A DNA stretch of 64,000 bases from CAWUKT01 sp963923035. Lineage in GTDB: Bacteria; Bacteroidota; Bacteroidia; J057; JADKCL01. The stretch spans positions 66,880-130,879 of the forward strand of contig CAWUKT010000007.1 in assembly GCA_963923035.1 (NCBI GenBank), given 5' to 3'. The notes beneath the pieces are model-generated. The model was not told the DNA's origin. It ran no database searches and saw only the letters and a list, made by a program, of their open reading frames with translations. This document shows positions 1 to 10,258 of the stretch, piece after piece. Position numbers and translations under genes: made by a program. Numbering within the stretch: the first letter of the stretch is position 1; each line of letters begins with the position of its first letter.

Positions 1-3000
1 CCTCCTAATGGGTACTGATAGGTCACGCGGGACCAATCAACGGCCATCCCAGGAGGTATATCCAGGTCCAACTTGACCCCATACATATAGCCAAAGCCAG
101 TCGATTTCAAACGCACATGGTACTCCAAGGTATCGCACAGATCTACCGGCAAACTGTCCGCAGCAGTGACTTCCATCTGAAAATCGGCATTTCGGTAACG
201 CAAAAACAACTCCGTTCCTGCTCCTTCGCAGTTCGCCTGGCTGGGGTCGGCAGGCCAACCGGCGCATTCCCAGCCTTGTCGCACCCGAATACGGGCCAAA
301 CTGTCCGGGGAGCATTGTCCGTAACTCGCCACGACCCGAATTTGCCTGCATTCATTGTCTCTAATATGCTCGAGTCCCACCCATACCCCATCTGAATTGG
401 GGTAGCTATTCAAAGGCAATACTTGCTGACTGTCCAGCAGTTCCACCAAATTGATCTGGATCGCAGGGTTGGAAGGCTCCAGGCCCAGCCAGACAAACGG
501 GGCCAGACCACCCGATTGATTGGCCGGGGGAATATTGCAAAGGTCAATGATCCATTCCGTTTCCTGCTTCAATCCATCTTGAATCGCCGCATTGGGATTC
601 AGGACGAGATGAGGCTTTTGGGGCAGGAGAACAAAACGAGGAGCCAGGGAAACCGTGTCAATGCAAGCGGGATCATTGGAATGGGTGTACAGATGAAAAG
701 CGATCTTCCCTTGAATGGTATCCGGCGGACTCGCTTCCAAAGCCCCACAATCCTCGGGAAACACCTCGAAACCCAGGCTTGGATTGACCGCATCCCAGAT
801 AAAATTCCGCTGGGCAGCATCAAACCCCAATGAATTCAACCCCGACAACCTCAAAGTATCCCCAATCAGCCCCGGAATCAACGTATCCTCCAGCCACCAG
901 ATCTGTTGGCCCCCACTCTGGTAATAACTGGCTTCCACATAAGCGCTCCCCGGGACATAGCCGATGCTTTCCGGAAGGATGAAGTCAATCGGATTTTGTA
1001 GTTGGTATAGTTCCCGGTATTCCGCCGGGAAATCCACCCAATTGAAATTCAATCCGTCGCTGTAAGCGTTGAAGGGCAGGTTGATGTCCAAGGTGTCACA
1101 GGTCAAAGGAAAATTGCGTTGCAAAACCGCCTCACGGGGGTGCATCATCGCAAATCGCTCCCCATAGTTGTCACAGGTCAGTTCCTGGCCCAAAGAGTCT
1201 ACCGCTACAAAGGTGGCCCGAAATGGGTCGGGTTGGACATACCCCCCCACTCCAAACTTGGTTACCCGAAACAAGGCTTTGATTTTCAGCGAATCGCCCG
1301 GGATGACCGAAAGGCAATTGGTTGGGGTGGAAATGTCGTACTGGACTTCGCCGGGGAAAGGGACCGATTTAGTGACGTGATGGGGAAGAATGGCGCATGA
1401 ATCATTGTTTCGATACAGCCAGCCGCCCACGAACTGGTAAGGATCGCCGGATGCCTTGTAGTGGAAGCGGGCCAAAATATTCGAATAGGGTACGGCTGTC
1501 TCCACCACTGCTTGGCTCCGCCAAGCCACCGTATCGCAGACATAGGCCCGGTCCAGATTGACGCCAGGGGTCTGGGCAGTTGCCTTCGCCGTCTTGCTGA
1601 TGTCAGTCCATCCAAAATTCAGCCGATCAATGTCCAAACTGAGGGTTCTCACCCCCGCGCAGGCCCCGTTGCAATGCGAATACAGCAGGGCTTCGGAGGC
1701 TCCCAGACACCGCTCGCAGTCCGTACATGTGGTATCACAATCGAAGATCAATCGCCACCGAAGGGTGTCCAGCCCGGTTTGCGCGCCGGGAGCCTGGCAA
1801 TCATAGTTCAGATCAAAGTAGGTCCAGGCACTCTGGAGCACATTGGTATGGAAAGGATACTGGGGGCCGAAAGGGAAATCACAGATCACGGTTTGCCCTT
1901 GCTGTTGGTAGCTGTAAGGTTGCCCTCGCCATTCAATGTCTCCCGAGACGGAATACCCGGGTGGCAAGTCCATCTCTAATTGGACCTTTCCCTGCGGGCA
2001 TTTCAGCAGTGAACCCACGGCATCCCACCACGTCCCGGGCCGGGAATAGCGCATGGCAATCTCAGCGGTATCGCCATCTTCGAAATCGGTCGGCGCAATG
2101 GAATTTAGATTGGCTTGCTCCGCAAAATAGGCCCACTTCCCCGTGTAATTGATTGACCCTAGATCATCTCCGCATTGGTTCTGGTACTTCGCGCGGTGCA
2201 AAAGGTACCAAGAGCGCCAACGATCTCCACAGGTCCAGGTAGTGTAATCGGTCAGGGAAGTGGCCAGGCATTCAAAATTCATCTGGAAAGTGAGCCGGGT
2301 ACTGTCCCCAGGCGCCAGGTCATCAAAGAATCCATCTCCATCCAAGTCCTGGAGTCCCCCCGCGCCATCAAAATCAAACCCGAGAGAATCGAATCGGAGG
2401 GTATAATTTCGAACATTGTAAAGGTGGACCTGGGCCGGAGACGGGGGCCCCGCAAAGGTGTCGAGCATGCTCGCCGGCACACTAAGTCCATTCAGCTGAA
2501 ACTCATTGAACCAAACCCCAAGCAAAATTTCCGAGGCCAAGTCCAATTGATCGAGGTAAGCAATGGTGGCTCCTTCGTTTTTGTACCAAAGTTCTACGGT
2601 CGTGGTATCGTCCGAACAGCCGTAGCCAGCATTCCCCAACGCCCGCACGCGGGGGATGAGCTGCGGATTTCCAGCCGGAAGCCCCACATTCAAAAAGGCC
2701 GTGGCATTGACATTGCCCGGGTCACAGGTATCCCCACAGCAGCCCCAACGGGCTTCGTAGCGCGAACTGTTGGTCCCACAGCCGACCACTTGCGTCTGGA
2801 TGTACAGCCGCAACTCTTCATTGGGTTGGAAACTGGAGGGATCGGTGATTCCGAACCGAATGGAATCGTTCTGGGGATTGGCTGTCACCGTCAGGGGGAT
2901 GACGGGAGTGGCGGAAGAAGTCGCGAAAGCGGAGAGGTAAGTACGCTCGTCTTCAAGGGCGAGGTCAATAGAAAAGCCATCCAAACTCCCCAATCCGCCG

Positions 3001-3563
3001 TTGCGGATAACAAGGGTGTCCCATAGCACATCCCCCAGGCTCACCGGACCATTTTCAGTTCGGGCCTGGATGATCGACATTTCAGGGAACTTGACATTGA
3101 TCGAGCCTGACAGGTCCGATGCCTGGAGCAAGTTTCCGCCTTGCTGGAAGTCCAGCCATGCCTGTACCTGAACTGGGTTCAGGATCGAACCATCCCCCAA
3201 CAAGGTGGCAATCGGACAACAAGCATGGATATAGAATCTAGCCCAAGCACTTTCAGAGGGAGCCAAGCTCGGCCTCTGAAAATGGATCAGGTTCGCGGGG
3301 CCCGTACCAATGGATGCCCCAAAATCGTGGTTGGATTGAAGGTTCAGGAAATTGAGCCCCGGAGGAAGGACGATGTTCAAATCCATGTTGGACATCGTTG
3401 TAGTGGAGCCGTTGAACACTTCAATGTCCAATGGAATGGAATCCCCGCAAACGGTGATTTCCGGGTTCAGGGACAGGTGAGTGGTCACGGAAATTTGAGC
3501 CCTCAAGGGGCACCACAAACCGATTCCACCTAAGAGCAGGGTACAGATCAAACGCGTCAGCAT
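1..3563 (-). CDS. Large secreted multidomain surface protein, C-terminus beyond window
   Basis: The function is not recognised. From the ATG at 3563 the minus-strand frame stays open for 1187 codons to the window edge, so the C-terminus is missing. The N-terminus is a signal peptide (MLTRLICTLLLGGIGLW, cleavage near residue 22 before QISVT). The rest is beta-rich, rich in Asp and Cys, with no membrane segment. Residues about 25-80 resemble a DUF11-type adhesin repeat (DIEVFNG, then LPPGLNF), and a similar unit (LDIPPGM) recurs near the edge. A DLDGDG loop near residue 408 could bind calcium. Proteins of this style in Bacteroidota usually end in a T9SS sorting domain, which would lie outside the window. 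The gene is divergent from the subtilase gene, with 270 bp between the starts. Reading frame and secretion are firm; the role as a surface or matrix protein is inference. Confidence 0.85.
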   Translation of the reverse strand, partial: MLTRLICTLLLGGIGLWCPLRAQISVTTHLSLNPEITVCGDSIPLDIEVFNGSTTTMSNMDLNIVLPPGLNFLNLQSNHDFGASIGTGPANLIHFQRPSLAPSESAWARFYIHACCPIATLLGDGSILNPVQVQAWLDFQQGGNLLQASDLSGSINVKFPEMSIIQARTENGPVSLGDVLWDTLVIRNGGLGSLDGFSIDLALEDERTYLSAFATSSATPVIPLTVTANPQNDSIRFGITDPSSFQPNEELRLYIQTQVVGCGTNSSRYEARWGCCGDTCDPGNVNATAFLNVGLPAGNPQLIPRVRALGNAGYGCSDDTTTVELWYKNEGATIAYLDQLDLASEILLGVWFNEFQLNGLSVPASMLDTFAGPPSPAQVHLYNVRNYTLRFDSLGFDFDGAGGLQDLDGDGFFDDLAPGDSTRLTFQMNFECLATSLTDYTTWTCGDRWRSWYLLHRAKYQNQCGDDLGSINYTGKWAYFAEQANLNSIAPTDFEDGDTAEIAMRYSRPGTWWDAVGSLLKCPQGKVQLEMDLPPGYSVSGDIEWRGQPYSYQQQGQTVICDFPFGPQYPFHTNVLQSAWTYFDLNYDCQAPGAQTGLDTLRWRLIFDCDTTCTDCERCLGASEALLYSHCNGACAGVRTLSLDIDRLNFGWTDISKTAKATAQTPGVNLDRAYVCDTVAWRSQAVVETAVPYSNILARFHYKASGDPYQFVGGWLYRNNDSCAILPHHVTKSVPFPGEVQYDISTPTNCLSVIPGDSLKIKALFRVTKFGVGGYVQPDPFRATFVAVDSLGQELTCDNYGERFAMMHPREAVLQRNFPLTCDTLDINLPFNAYSDGLNFNWVDFPAEYRELYQLQNPIDFILPESIGYVPGSAYVEASYYQSGGQQIWWLEDTLIPGLIGDTLRLSGLNSLGFDAAQRNFIWDAVNPSLGFEVFPEDCGALEASPPDTIQGKIAFHLYTHSNDPACIDTVSLAPRFVLLPQKPHLVLNPNAAIQDGLKQETEWIIDLCNIPPANQSGGLAPFVWLGLEPSNPAIQINLVELLDSQQVLPLNSYPNSDGVWVGLEHIRDNECRQIRVVASYGQCSPDSLARIRVRQGWECAGWPADPSQANCEGAGTELFLRYRNADFQMEVTAADSLPVDLCDTLEYHVRLKSTGFGYMYGVKLDLDIPPGMAVDWSRVTYQYPLG

Positions 3564-3833
3564 GGCAATGAGATTTGGTAAATCAATGCCCCAACCTAAA
3601 TATCTCCCCGGGTGATTCCTGAGACGATTTTTTCCCCGAATTACGATTCCTCGATTTCCCCCTTCCAAACGATTGCATTTCCATTCCCATCCTGTCTCCC
3701 ACCCTCCCCAGGCTCTTTTCCAAATGCTCAATATCCCAAACGTAAAAATGAGGAAAAATAGTCCCAGACTTTTTCCAATAAATCTCCCATTTTACCACGC
3801 TTCAATGACATTTTGTTGACCAACCAATTGACC
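3564..3833. promoter_or_regulatory. Divergent intergenic region between secreted-protein and subtilase genes
   Basis: This 270-bp spacer must hold the 5' ends of two divergent genes. An ATTTTG element lies about 20 bp before the plus-strand ATG at 3834 and resembles the 3' half of the Bacteroidota -7 consensus TAnnTTTG. No exact copy of that consensus was found, so no start site is assigned. No hairpin or small gene was recognised. Confidence 0.35.
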
Positions 3834-6752
3834 ATGGAAAAACTTCGATGCTTCCTGTGGGTGCTGGTATGGGCCATCGGGGGAACCCAAGTAAACGGGC
3901 AGGCTCCTGTATCCATCCAAGTCTTCCACAATACAATCGAACTCACCTATAACGGCCCCTTTACCGCCCAGGATTTTTTGTACTGGGACCTTGGAGACGG
4001 GACCGTCATTCCACAATACAGCAATGGAGGCCATTCTTATACTCAATTTGCCCATGCCTTCCCTCCAATTGATTCCACTTACCAAGCCATTCTGGTGGCT
4101 TCCGACGGGAATGGCCCCGCCCAATTGGATACCCTGTCAATTGTCATTCAATGCCCGGTTCCCCAGCCCCAATTCACTTATACCTATCGCTGCGACACCG
4201 TTTCATTCCTGGATTTTACCCATAGCATCTGTGACTACGACCTGCTGTGGGATTTTGGAGATGGAACCACCAGTACGGACGACAACCCGATCCATATTTA
4301 TAACCCCAGCTCCCCGAATACAAGCTATGTGGCCCTTACCGCTTCGAAAAAAAGCAATCCGGCCATCACCCAAACCATTTTTCTCCCCCTAGAAAAAGGC
4401 GGGGCCTATACGGAAAGGGATTGGCCCTACCGCGGAAATACGCCGCTGCCCTACAAGGCGGTTCCATTTGACTGGCTTTGGCCAGCTGCTTACCCCGGCG
4501 ATACCAATGGCAACAAAGTCGAGGACAAGCTCCAGTCCAGTGGAAGCCCCCAAGATGTCGTGGTCGCCCTGAATAGATGGGACCGCAGCGAGGATTCTCT
4601 GCGCAGTTATTTTGGAGGGTGGGGAAATGGCGTGTCGTATGTCGGTAAATACATCGCTGTGGTCTGTCTGGAAGCCGTTTCACCCAGCCAGTTGAATGCC
4701 CTGGCCCAAGATTCCCTGGTCTGGATGGTGTTTGGGGATGCCAAGGAGGCTGTTTTGTGTCTGGATACAGCGACGTATGTACACGGAATGAATGACTTGC
4801 CGGGAAATGTTGGCTCGACCCTTCAAAGCAACTACGGCAACCAAAAGGCCCAGGGGGAAGGGGTTTTGATCGGCCTGCTGGACATTGGGATCGCTGATGA
4901 GCGGATTCCTGGCTTTCAGCGCACCAAGATCAACCCTGACCGCAGCTATGATATTGTCTCGGATACCCCCGGAATGCCATTCACAATGAATTCCCACGGT
5001 CTGCTGATGGCGCAAAGCATGGTTGGGGGTTGGAACCGGAGTGACTATGCAAAGGGAGCAGCCCCCTGTTCTAAAATCGCGGACATCAAGGTGGTGGATG
5101 AAAATGGACAATCCAGCATGAGCGATATCATAAGGGGATTGGAGTGGCTGATTGCGCAGGGCGATATCAAAGTGGCCTGTATCCCCCTGGATTATCCCAC
5201 CCATACGGATGGGCACGACCCACTGAGCGAACTGGTGAATGTGGCCCGGAACATGGACATCCTGTGCATCGTGGCGGGCGGAAATGATTCCACCCGCACC
5301 ATTGGAGCTCCCGGGGCCGCCCGGGAAGCCTTGACAGTTGCCAACTTGCAAAACGCGCCGACGGGGCAAGCCTTTTCCCTCGTGGCCAATCCGAGCAATA
5401 GCCAGGGGCTTGCCAGCAATGTGGATGCGCGAAAGCCAGATGTAGGCGTTCTGGGTAGCTCAACGCGCATGTTCGGCTCCTATGCGCCGGTGGCGGAGAC
5501 GGCTCCCTTTTCGGGAAGCTCCATTTCGGCCGCCCTTGCGGCCGGTGCGGTCGCCTGTATCCGCTCCTACCGTCCCCGATTTCGGCCCGATCAGATAAAG
5601 CAACTCCTCGCCATGACCGCTACGGATATCGGAGTCCCGGGATGGGACGCCCAAAGCGGAATCGGTTACCTCAATGCCTTCCATGCCGTCCAGGTGCTGG
5701 ATACCGGCCCAAAATGGACCATTTCCTTCCCCAAAAATCCTGATGAATCCCAATGGAATGAAACCAAATTGAGGGTGGACTCCTTGGGACCGATCAAAGC
5801 GGGGGAGAAAGTCACCCTCGAAGTGGAGGTCAACAACGCCTCCCCGGGCACCGTCTCGGAGGTGGACCTCAAGCTGTTCGGTTCTCGATACGGAACCCAC
5901 TTTGAGCAGTGGTTCCTGACCCACAAGACATTGCCCACTCTGGATACCGGCACGAGTTTGATTTCATTGTCATTTTCGGCCCCTGTTGACCTTCCCCGTC
6001 TCTGCTTCCGCGCCGAACTCTCCCATCCATTGGATACCACCGACCTCGACAATACCATCCGCAACAATTACTCCGAGCGAACCGCCGCGACCGGGGAGGA
6101 AGTGGAGATTTGTTTTCAGGTCACCAATCCCACTGGCAAAGCCAATTCGGTCCTGATTGCTCTTCATGACAGCCTTCCGGAATGTTGGGAGGTCAAATTT
6201 GAAAATGGGCAGGAGTCCATCGTTCTGAATTTTGAGGCGGGGGATCCCCCTCAGGATATATGCGTTTCGGTACAATTGGATACAGCTTGCTGTGACAGCA
6301 TCTCCAACCAGTGGCCCTGGATGATCACGGAGTCGATCCCCGGACAATGCGGCGGATGTTGCTTGGATTCGCTGCAATTCTCAATTGTCGTAACGGGCAT
6401 TGGCTGTGACAATCTAAACCAGCAAAACGGAGTTGAGATTTTGCTGATCACCCAACCCTATCAGATCGAACTCACTTCCAGTGGTTTTGACCATCAGCCT
6501 CCGTTCATTTCCCTGCACCCCAATCCTACCCGAAACCGTGTCCATTTGCAGGCCCAGGCCCTTCCCCCCGGCCCCGTCCAGCTGACCCTCACTTCTATTC
6601 AAGGCGTCCCCATTTGGAAAGGAGAATCCTCAGCTGATGTTTTCAATGCCCAAGGGATACAGCTTGACCTCAGTCCACTGCCAGCGGGGATGTATCATCT
6701 GAGAATTGAGGGAGAAAATTGGTTTAGGGTGAAAAAAATCATCCGTCTATGA
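3834..6752 (+). CDS. Secreted subtilisin-like (S8) serine protease with PKD domains and type A T9SS sorting domain
   Basis: A 972-residue exported protease. The ATG at 3834 is preferred over the in-frame TTG at 3813 because it places the signal peptide (MEKLRCFLWVLVWAIGG) at the very start. Two PKD-like domains follow (YWDLGDG near residue 55, WDFGDGT near 145). The S8 domain spans about 330-630, with a plausible triad of Asp350 (LLDIG), His388 (SHGLLMA) and Ser563 (GSSISAA in place of the usual GTSMA). Beta-sandwich sequence leads to a type A sorting domain (SLHPNPT, ending FRVKKIIRL), so it should cross the outer membrane by T9SS. Its stop overlaps the CHAT gene start (ATGA), so the two are co-translated. 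Pairing with a CHAT protein and a nearby sigma/anti-sigma pair suggests a proteolytic signalling module. Family and export are confident; substrate unknown. Confidence 0.9.
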   Translation: MEKLRCFLWVLVWAIGGTQVNGQAPVSIQVFHNTIELTYNGPFTAQDFLYWDLGDGTVIPQYSNGGHSYTQFAHAFPPIDSTYQAILVASDGNGPAQLDTLSIVIQCPVPQPQFTYTYRCDTVSFLDFTHSICDYDLLWDFGDGTTSTDDNPIHIYNPSSPNTSYVALTASKKSNPAITQTIFLPLEKGGAYTERDWPYRGNTPLPYKAVPFDWLWPAAYPGDTNGNKVEDKLQSSGSPQDVVVALNRWDRSEDSLRSYFGGWGNGVSYVGKYIAVVCLEAVSPSQLNALAQDSLVWMVFGDAKEAVLCLDTATYVHGMNDLPGNVGSTLQSNYGNQKAQGEGVLIGLLDIGIADERIPGFQRTKINPDRSYDIVSDTPGMPFTMNSHGLLMAQSMVGGWNRSDYAKGAAPCSKIADIKVVDENGQSSMSDIIRGLEWLIAQGDIKVACIPLDYPTHTDGHDPLSELVNVARNMDILCIVAGGNDSTRTIGAPGAAREALTVANLQNAPTGQAFSLVANPSNSQGLASNVDARKPDVGVLGSSTRMFGSYAPVAETAPFSGSSISAALAAGAVACIRSYRPRFRPDQIKQLLAMTATDIGVPGWDAQSGIGYLNAFHAVQVLDTGPKWTISFPKNPDESQWNETKLRVDSLGPIKAGEKVTLEVEVNNASPGTVSEVDLKLFGSRYGTHFEQWFLTHKTLPTLDTGTSLISLSFSAPVDLPRLCFRAELSHPLDTTDLDNTIRNNYSERTAATGEEVEICFQVTNPTGKANSVLIALHDSLPECWEVKFENGQESIVLNFEAGDPPQDICVSVQLDTACCDSISNQWPWMITESIPGQCGGCCLDSLQFSIVVTGIGCDNLNQQNGVEILLITQPYQIELTSSGFDHQPPFISLHPNPTRNRVHLQAQALPPGPVQLTLTSIQGVPIWKGESSADVFNAQGIQLDLSPLPAGMYHLRIEGENWFRVKKIIRL

Positions 6753-9484
6753 ACCGAATCATTTTGATGGTAGTGTTGATGGGCTCCTGCTTTCAGGTGC
6801 TTTGGGGGCAAACAGAGCTTCTCGAGGACCGTTGGCGAGCAGTGAAAAGACACTCCGATTCATTGGTGGAGGAAGGAGACTATGTTGGCGCCAAAGAGGG
6901 GTGGGCCACATTGGCGGGGGAAGCCCATGCGCAGGGCCAGACCGCGATCTGGATCGCGGGCCAGGCTCAAATCGGGACCATCATGGCCCGATACGAAGGA
7001 AATCTGGAAAGAGCCAGTGGTTATCTGGATTCCATTGGCTCTTTGATCGAATTTCCATTCCCGGACAGTGCTACCCATCGGGAATTCCTCGATGTATCCT
7101 TGCTGGCAGGTTTTATCGCCGAACGACTCGGCGACTTTCCGCTGGCCCTCCAATGGTATGAACGGGCTGCTTTCCTGTTTTTTTCCAGCCCAACTTCTCC
7201 CCAAGAGTTGATCCCCCGAATCTTTGGTTCTGCCGGAAATATCTATACCCGAATGGGCGATTATGAAGCGGCAGAATTGCGGCTCAGTTATGGTTTCCGA
7301 TGGGCCATCCGGGAGCGGAACCCCAAGGAGATGGTGCGTTTTTCCAGCGACCTTGGAATCCTATTCGAAGACTCTGAACAGCTCCCCCATGCCAGACGCA
7401 CTTATGAAAAAGTGCTCCCTATCCTCGATCAGGTGCCCTCTCTCGATCACGGAACCTACCTCCTCAACTACGCCATTACTCTGGATCGACTCCAACAGCA
7501 GGAACCAACGATCTCACATGAGGGGATCAATGGGCTTTTGGATACAGCAGAACAGCAATTTAAACTCGCCCGGCAAGTGGAGAACAGTTGGCGGGTCTAT
7601 TCCAAATTGGGATTTCTGGAAAGGGTGCAGGGAGAACGAAAAATGGAAACAGGTCAATGGGAGAAAGCCCATACCCATTTTGAACAATCCTTGGCCTGGT
7701 TATACCAAGGAGAGCCCCAAGGAAGTCGACGGGAGTTTGGAAAGACCTTGGTTCCCATGGCAAAGAACTACCGCCAGCAAGGACAAATAGAAAAAGCTCT
7801 CCAAACCCTCCAAGCTGCTCTTCAGCACAATTTGACCCACTACTCTCCTTCCTCCATGTACGATTTGCCCCCCAAAGACTCTCTTTATCTGGAAAACAAT
7901 TTATGGGAAAGTCTATGGGAAATGGCGCTCTGCCATGAGGAGCTTTTCCATCAGACGGATTCAATTTCGTATCTGAAGCGGGCCCTCGACTGCCACCAGC
8001 TGATGTATGCCATTGAGCAGCTGATGCACCAAACGTATAGCCGCTTCGGGTCTAAGGAGCTGCTTTCCGCAGATCGTCATGCCCGCACCGGGCACGCCCT
8101 CGAACTCGGTTGGCATATGTTTCAAATCACTCAGGAACAATCTTATATCGAGCAGGCCTTCCTAGCTGCCGAACAAGGCAAGGCCAATGTGCTCCTTGAA
8201 AAATGGCAAGACCGTGGATACGTTGAACGGGGAATCATCTCTGGCGACTGGGTTCAAAAGATGGAACCCGGGGAAAGGAAACAGCAGAAGGCCTGGTTGA
8301 AGGAAGTGCAAAAGAGCCTGAGGGACAATGGTCAAGTCCTGGTTGAATATTGGCTGGCTGAGGAGGAACTGTTCATCTTCGTCGTCGACTCAACCCGGAT
8401 TCAACTGCTGAAACAGCAGTTGGAAGCCCCTTTGGCGGACCATGTCCTCTCCTTTCGGACCACGATTCAGGCCATGAATCGCTCCCTCGACCTGACCCAA
8501 CGCCCGTCCACCCTCAACGATTTCGCTCAAAGGGCCCATTCCTGGTACCAGTTGTTGATCGAACCGGTCGAAAAAGCTGGGTTTAAGGACCTCAAACGCT
8601 GGGTGGTGGTTCCGGATGGGGCCTTGTTTTTGCTCCCCTTCTCCACTCTGATCTCCCGTTTGCCTGATGGTCGCTCTGATTTTGACCTCACCTACCTCCC
8701 CTATGCGTTCAGTTCCTCGTACTCAGCACGTTTTTTCCATTTGAATTCCCAGCCTTCTTCCCTTCTCCATCCTACTACTTACCTGGGTGTCGCTCCCCAA
8801 ACTTTCCATCGTTTGCCAGCTCTCCACGGTTCAGAAGCGTTTGTGGAGTCGTGGCAAACAGCATTGGGAGGAGAAGTCCTCACGGGAAATGAGGCTTCAC
8901 GCTCCCAAATCTTCCGCGAAGCGCCCGAGTCCAGTCTATTGGTCTTTTTTACCCACGCCAAAGCCCAGCTGGCGTCCGATCAGCTTAAGTCGGAGCCGGT
9001 CCTGTACCTCTCGGGAACGGATTCGGTGAGCATGGATGACTTGGCGCATCCGGATGTTCAACTTCAGGCTGAATTGGCCCTGCTGTTGGCCTGCGAGACG
9101 CAGGTCGGGCGCATCGCACCGGGGGAAGGCATGGCCGGCTTGGGGGAAAGTTTCTTCCTGGCCGGGTGCCAAAGTACCATTGCGACGTATTGGTCGACGA
9201 GCAGCCAGGAAACCCAGGAAATGGGCAATTATCTCATGGAGTTTCTCTCTGCCGGATGGCCGAAAGACCTTTCCCTGTTGAAGGCGCAGGAGAAATTCCG
9301 GGCCCAGCGCTCGGCTTTGCATTACAGCGCCTCGCCCTTTTACTGGGGATCGATGAGCTTGTCCGGGAACCCGCTGCCTTTGCGGCTCAATCAGGGAAAA
9401 GACCATTCATGGAGCTGGTATGGATTGGGATTGGTTATCGGGCTCGTTCTGTTGTGGCTGGGCTGGCGAATTCGCAAAGACTGA
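6749..9484 (+). CDS. TPR-CHAT protein: periplasmic, membrane-anchored caspase-like protease
   Basis: A 911-residue protein: signal peptide (MNRIILMVVLMGSCFQVLW), a long helical TPR region (about 25-520), a CHAT peptidase domain (about 570-870) and a C-terminal membrane helix (about 886-905) followed by WRIRKD. The catalytic dyad is visible as His736 (FFTHAKAQ) and Cys782 (LLACETQVG). Signal peptide plus positively charged tail places the TPR and CHAT parts in the periplasm, held by the inner membrane. CHAT proteases are clan CD relatives of caspases and separase that usually cleave a dedicated partner sensed through the TPRs. The gene overlaps the subtilase gene by 4 bp. Its TGA stop abuts the stop of the convergent TPR/anti-sigma gene at 9485 with no spacer. 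Family assignment is strong; the partner and trigger are inferred. Confidence 0.88.
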   Translation: MNRIILMVVLMGSCFQVLWGQTELLEDRWRAVKRHSDSLVEEGDYVGAKEGWATLAGEAHAQGQTAIWIAGQAQIGTIMARYEGNLERASGYLDSIGSLIEFPFPDSATHREFLDVSLLAGFIAERLGDFPLALQWYERAAFLFFSSPTSPQELIPRIFGSAGNIYTRMGDYEAAELRLSYGFRWAIRERNPKEMVRFSSDLGILFEDSEQLPHARRTYEKVLPILDQVPSLDHGTYLLNYAITLDRLQQQEPTISHEGINGLLDTAEQQFKLARQVENSWRVYSKLGFLERVQGERKMETGQWEKAHTHFEQSLAWLYQGEPQGSRREFGKTLVPMAKNYRQQGQIEKALQTLQAALQHNLTHYSPSSMYDLPPKDSLYLENNLWESLWEMALCHEELFHQTDSISYLKRALDCHQLMYAIEQLMHQTYSRFGSKELLSADRHARTGHALELGWHMFQITQEQSYIEQAFLAAEQGKANVLLEKWQDRGYVERGIISGDWVQKMEPGERKQQKAWLKEVQKSLRDNGQVLVEYWLAEEELFIFVVDSTRIQLLKQQLEAPLADHVLSFRTTIQAMNRSLDLTQRPSTLNDFAQRAHSWYQLLIEPVEKAGFKDLKRWVVVPDGALFLLPFSTLISRLPDGRSDFDLTYLPYAFSSSYSARFFHLNSQPSSLLHPTTYLGVAPQTFHRLPALHGSEAFVESWQTALGGEVLTGNEASRSQIFREAPESSLLVFFTHAKAQLASDQLKSEPVLYLSGTDSVSMDDLAHPDVQLQAELALLLACETQVGRIAPGEGMAGLGESFFLAGCQSTIATYWSTSSQETQEMGNYLMEFLSAGWPKDLSLLKAQEKFRAQRSALHYSASPFYWGSMSLSGNPLPLRLNQGKDHSWSWYGLGLVIGLVLLWLGWRIRKD

Positions 9485-10258
9485 TCACTCATGGATGCTT
9501 TCGACCAGTTCCTTCGCAGCTTTTTTGACCTCAGGAACGGCAAACTCCTTTGATGTCAGGACATTTTCCAAGTGTGGCAATGCTTTGATCGTTTGCCCAT
9601 CCATCAGATAGGCCACCGCCAACAGCCAATTGGTCCAATAGTGGTCAGCATGGGTGATGGGGAATGGTTCCGGGAGAAGCGGCTCCAAAATGGCGATGGC
9701 GGAAGCTCGATGGTCCAAATGTAAATGGGCATCGGCCAGCGCGAGCTGGGCCTGGCGGTTATTGGGGCTCGATGCAGGGACTTGGGCCAAATCTTCCAGC
9801 GCCTGCTCATAGTCCTGGTTGATATAGGCCCGAAACGGGGCTTGGGATCCTGCGCCCATTCCAATTTCCAACTGAAAGGGAACTTCTCGGTGCAGGTCCC
9901 GCGCGATTTGCGCGGGGGAATTGGATCGGGGCCAGAAGATGACCAACAACAAGATTGCGGCCGCAACTGCTCCCACATAGAGGTACATGGTTCGGGAGCG
10001 GGACTGAGGAGGAGCTACCTGGAGGGCATTTTGTACTTGCTTCCGAGCCACTTCCAATTCTTCTTCCGGTATTTCGTCTACAACGTCATGGACCAATTGC
10101 GAGGCCCTCAATTCCAAGGCTCCTTTCACCCACTTAATCTGCTCCAATTGCGCAGCCAGTTCTGGATCCGCTTCCAATCGCACCTGGAATGCCTGGTTCT
10201 CCTGCTCGGTCATCTCTCCGGCCAGGTATTTCTCCAATTGGGGGTCTAAATTTTCCAT
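9485..10258 (-). CDS. Transmembrane TPR protein, probable anti-sigma factor
   Basis: A 257-residue protein. The cytoplasmic N-terminus (LEKYLAGEMTEQE, then a charged helix to about 85) has the look of short anti-sigma N-termini that lack the zinc motif. One membrane helix (about 92-109, YLYVGAVAAAILLLVIFW) follows, then a periplasmic region of TPR-like helices. The start overlaps the end of the ECF sigma gene by 13 bp, so the two are translationally coupled; that order and overlap is typical of sigma/anti-sigma pairs. The periplasmic TPR part could receive a signal from, or be cut by, the convergently encoded CHAT or subtilase proteins. The anti-sigma call is inferred from architecture and context; there is no family motif to prove it. 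Confidence 0.7.
   Translation of the reverse strand: MENLDPQLEKYLAGEMTEQENQAFQVRLEADPELAAQLEQIKWVKGALELRASQLVHDVVDEIPEEELEVARKQVQNALQVAPPQSRSRTMYLYVGAVAAAILLLVIFWPRSNSPAQIARDLHREVPFQLEIGMGAGSQAPFRAYINQDYEQALEDLAQVPASSPNNRQAQLALADAHLHLDHRASAIAILEPLLPEPFPITHADHYWTNWLLAVAYLMDGQTIKALPHLENVLTSKEFAVPEVKKAAKELVESIHE

Noticed and set aside
117..3533. Several plus-strand ORFs (92 to 283 codons)
   Set aside because: They lie antisense to the 1187-codon frame with signal peptide and have arginine/proline-rich, non-protein-like composition.
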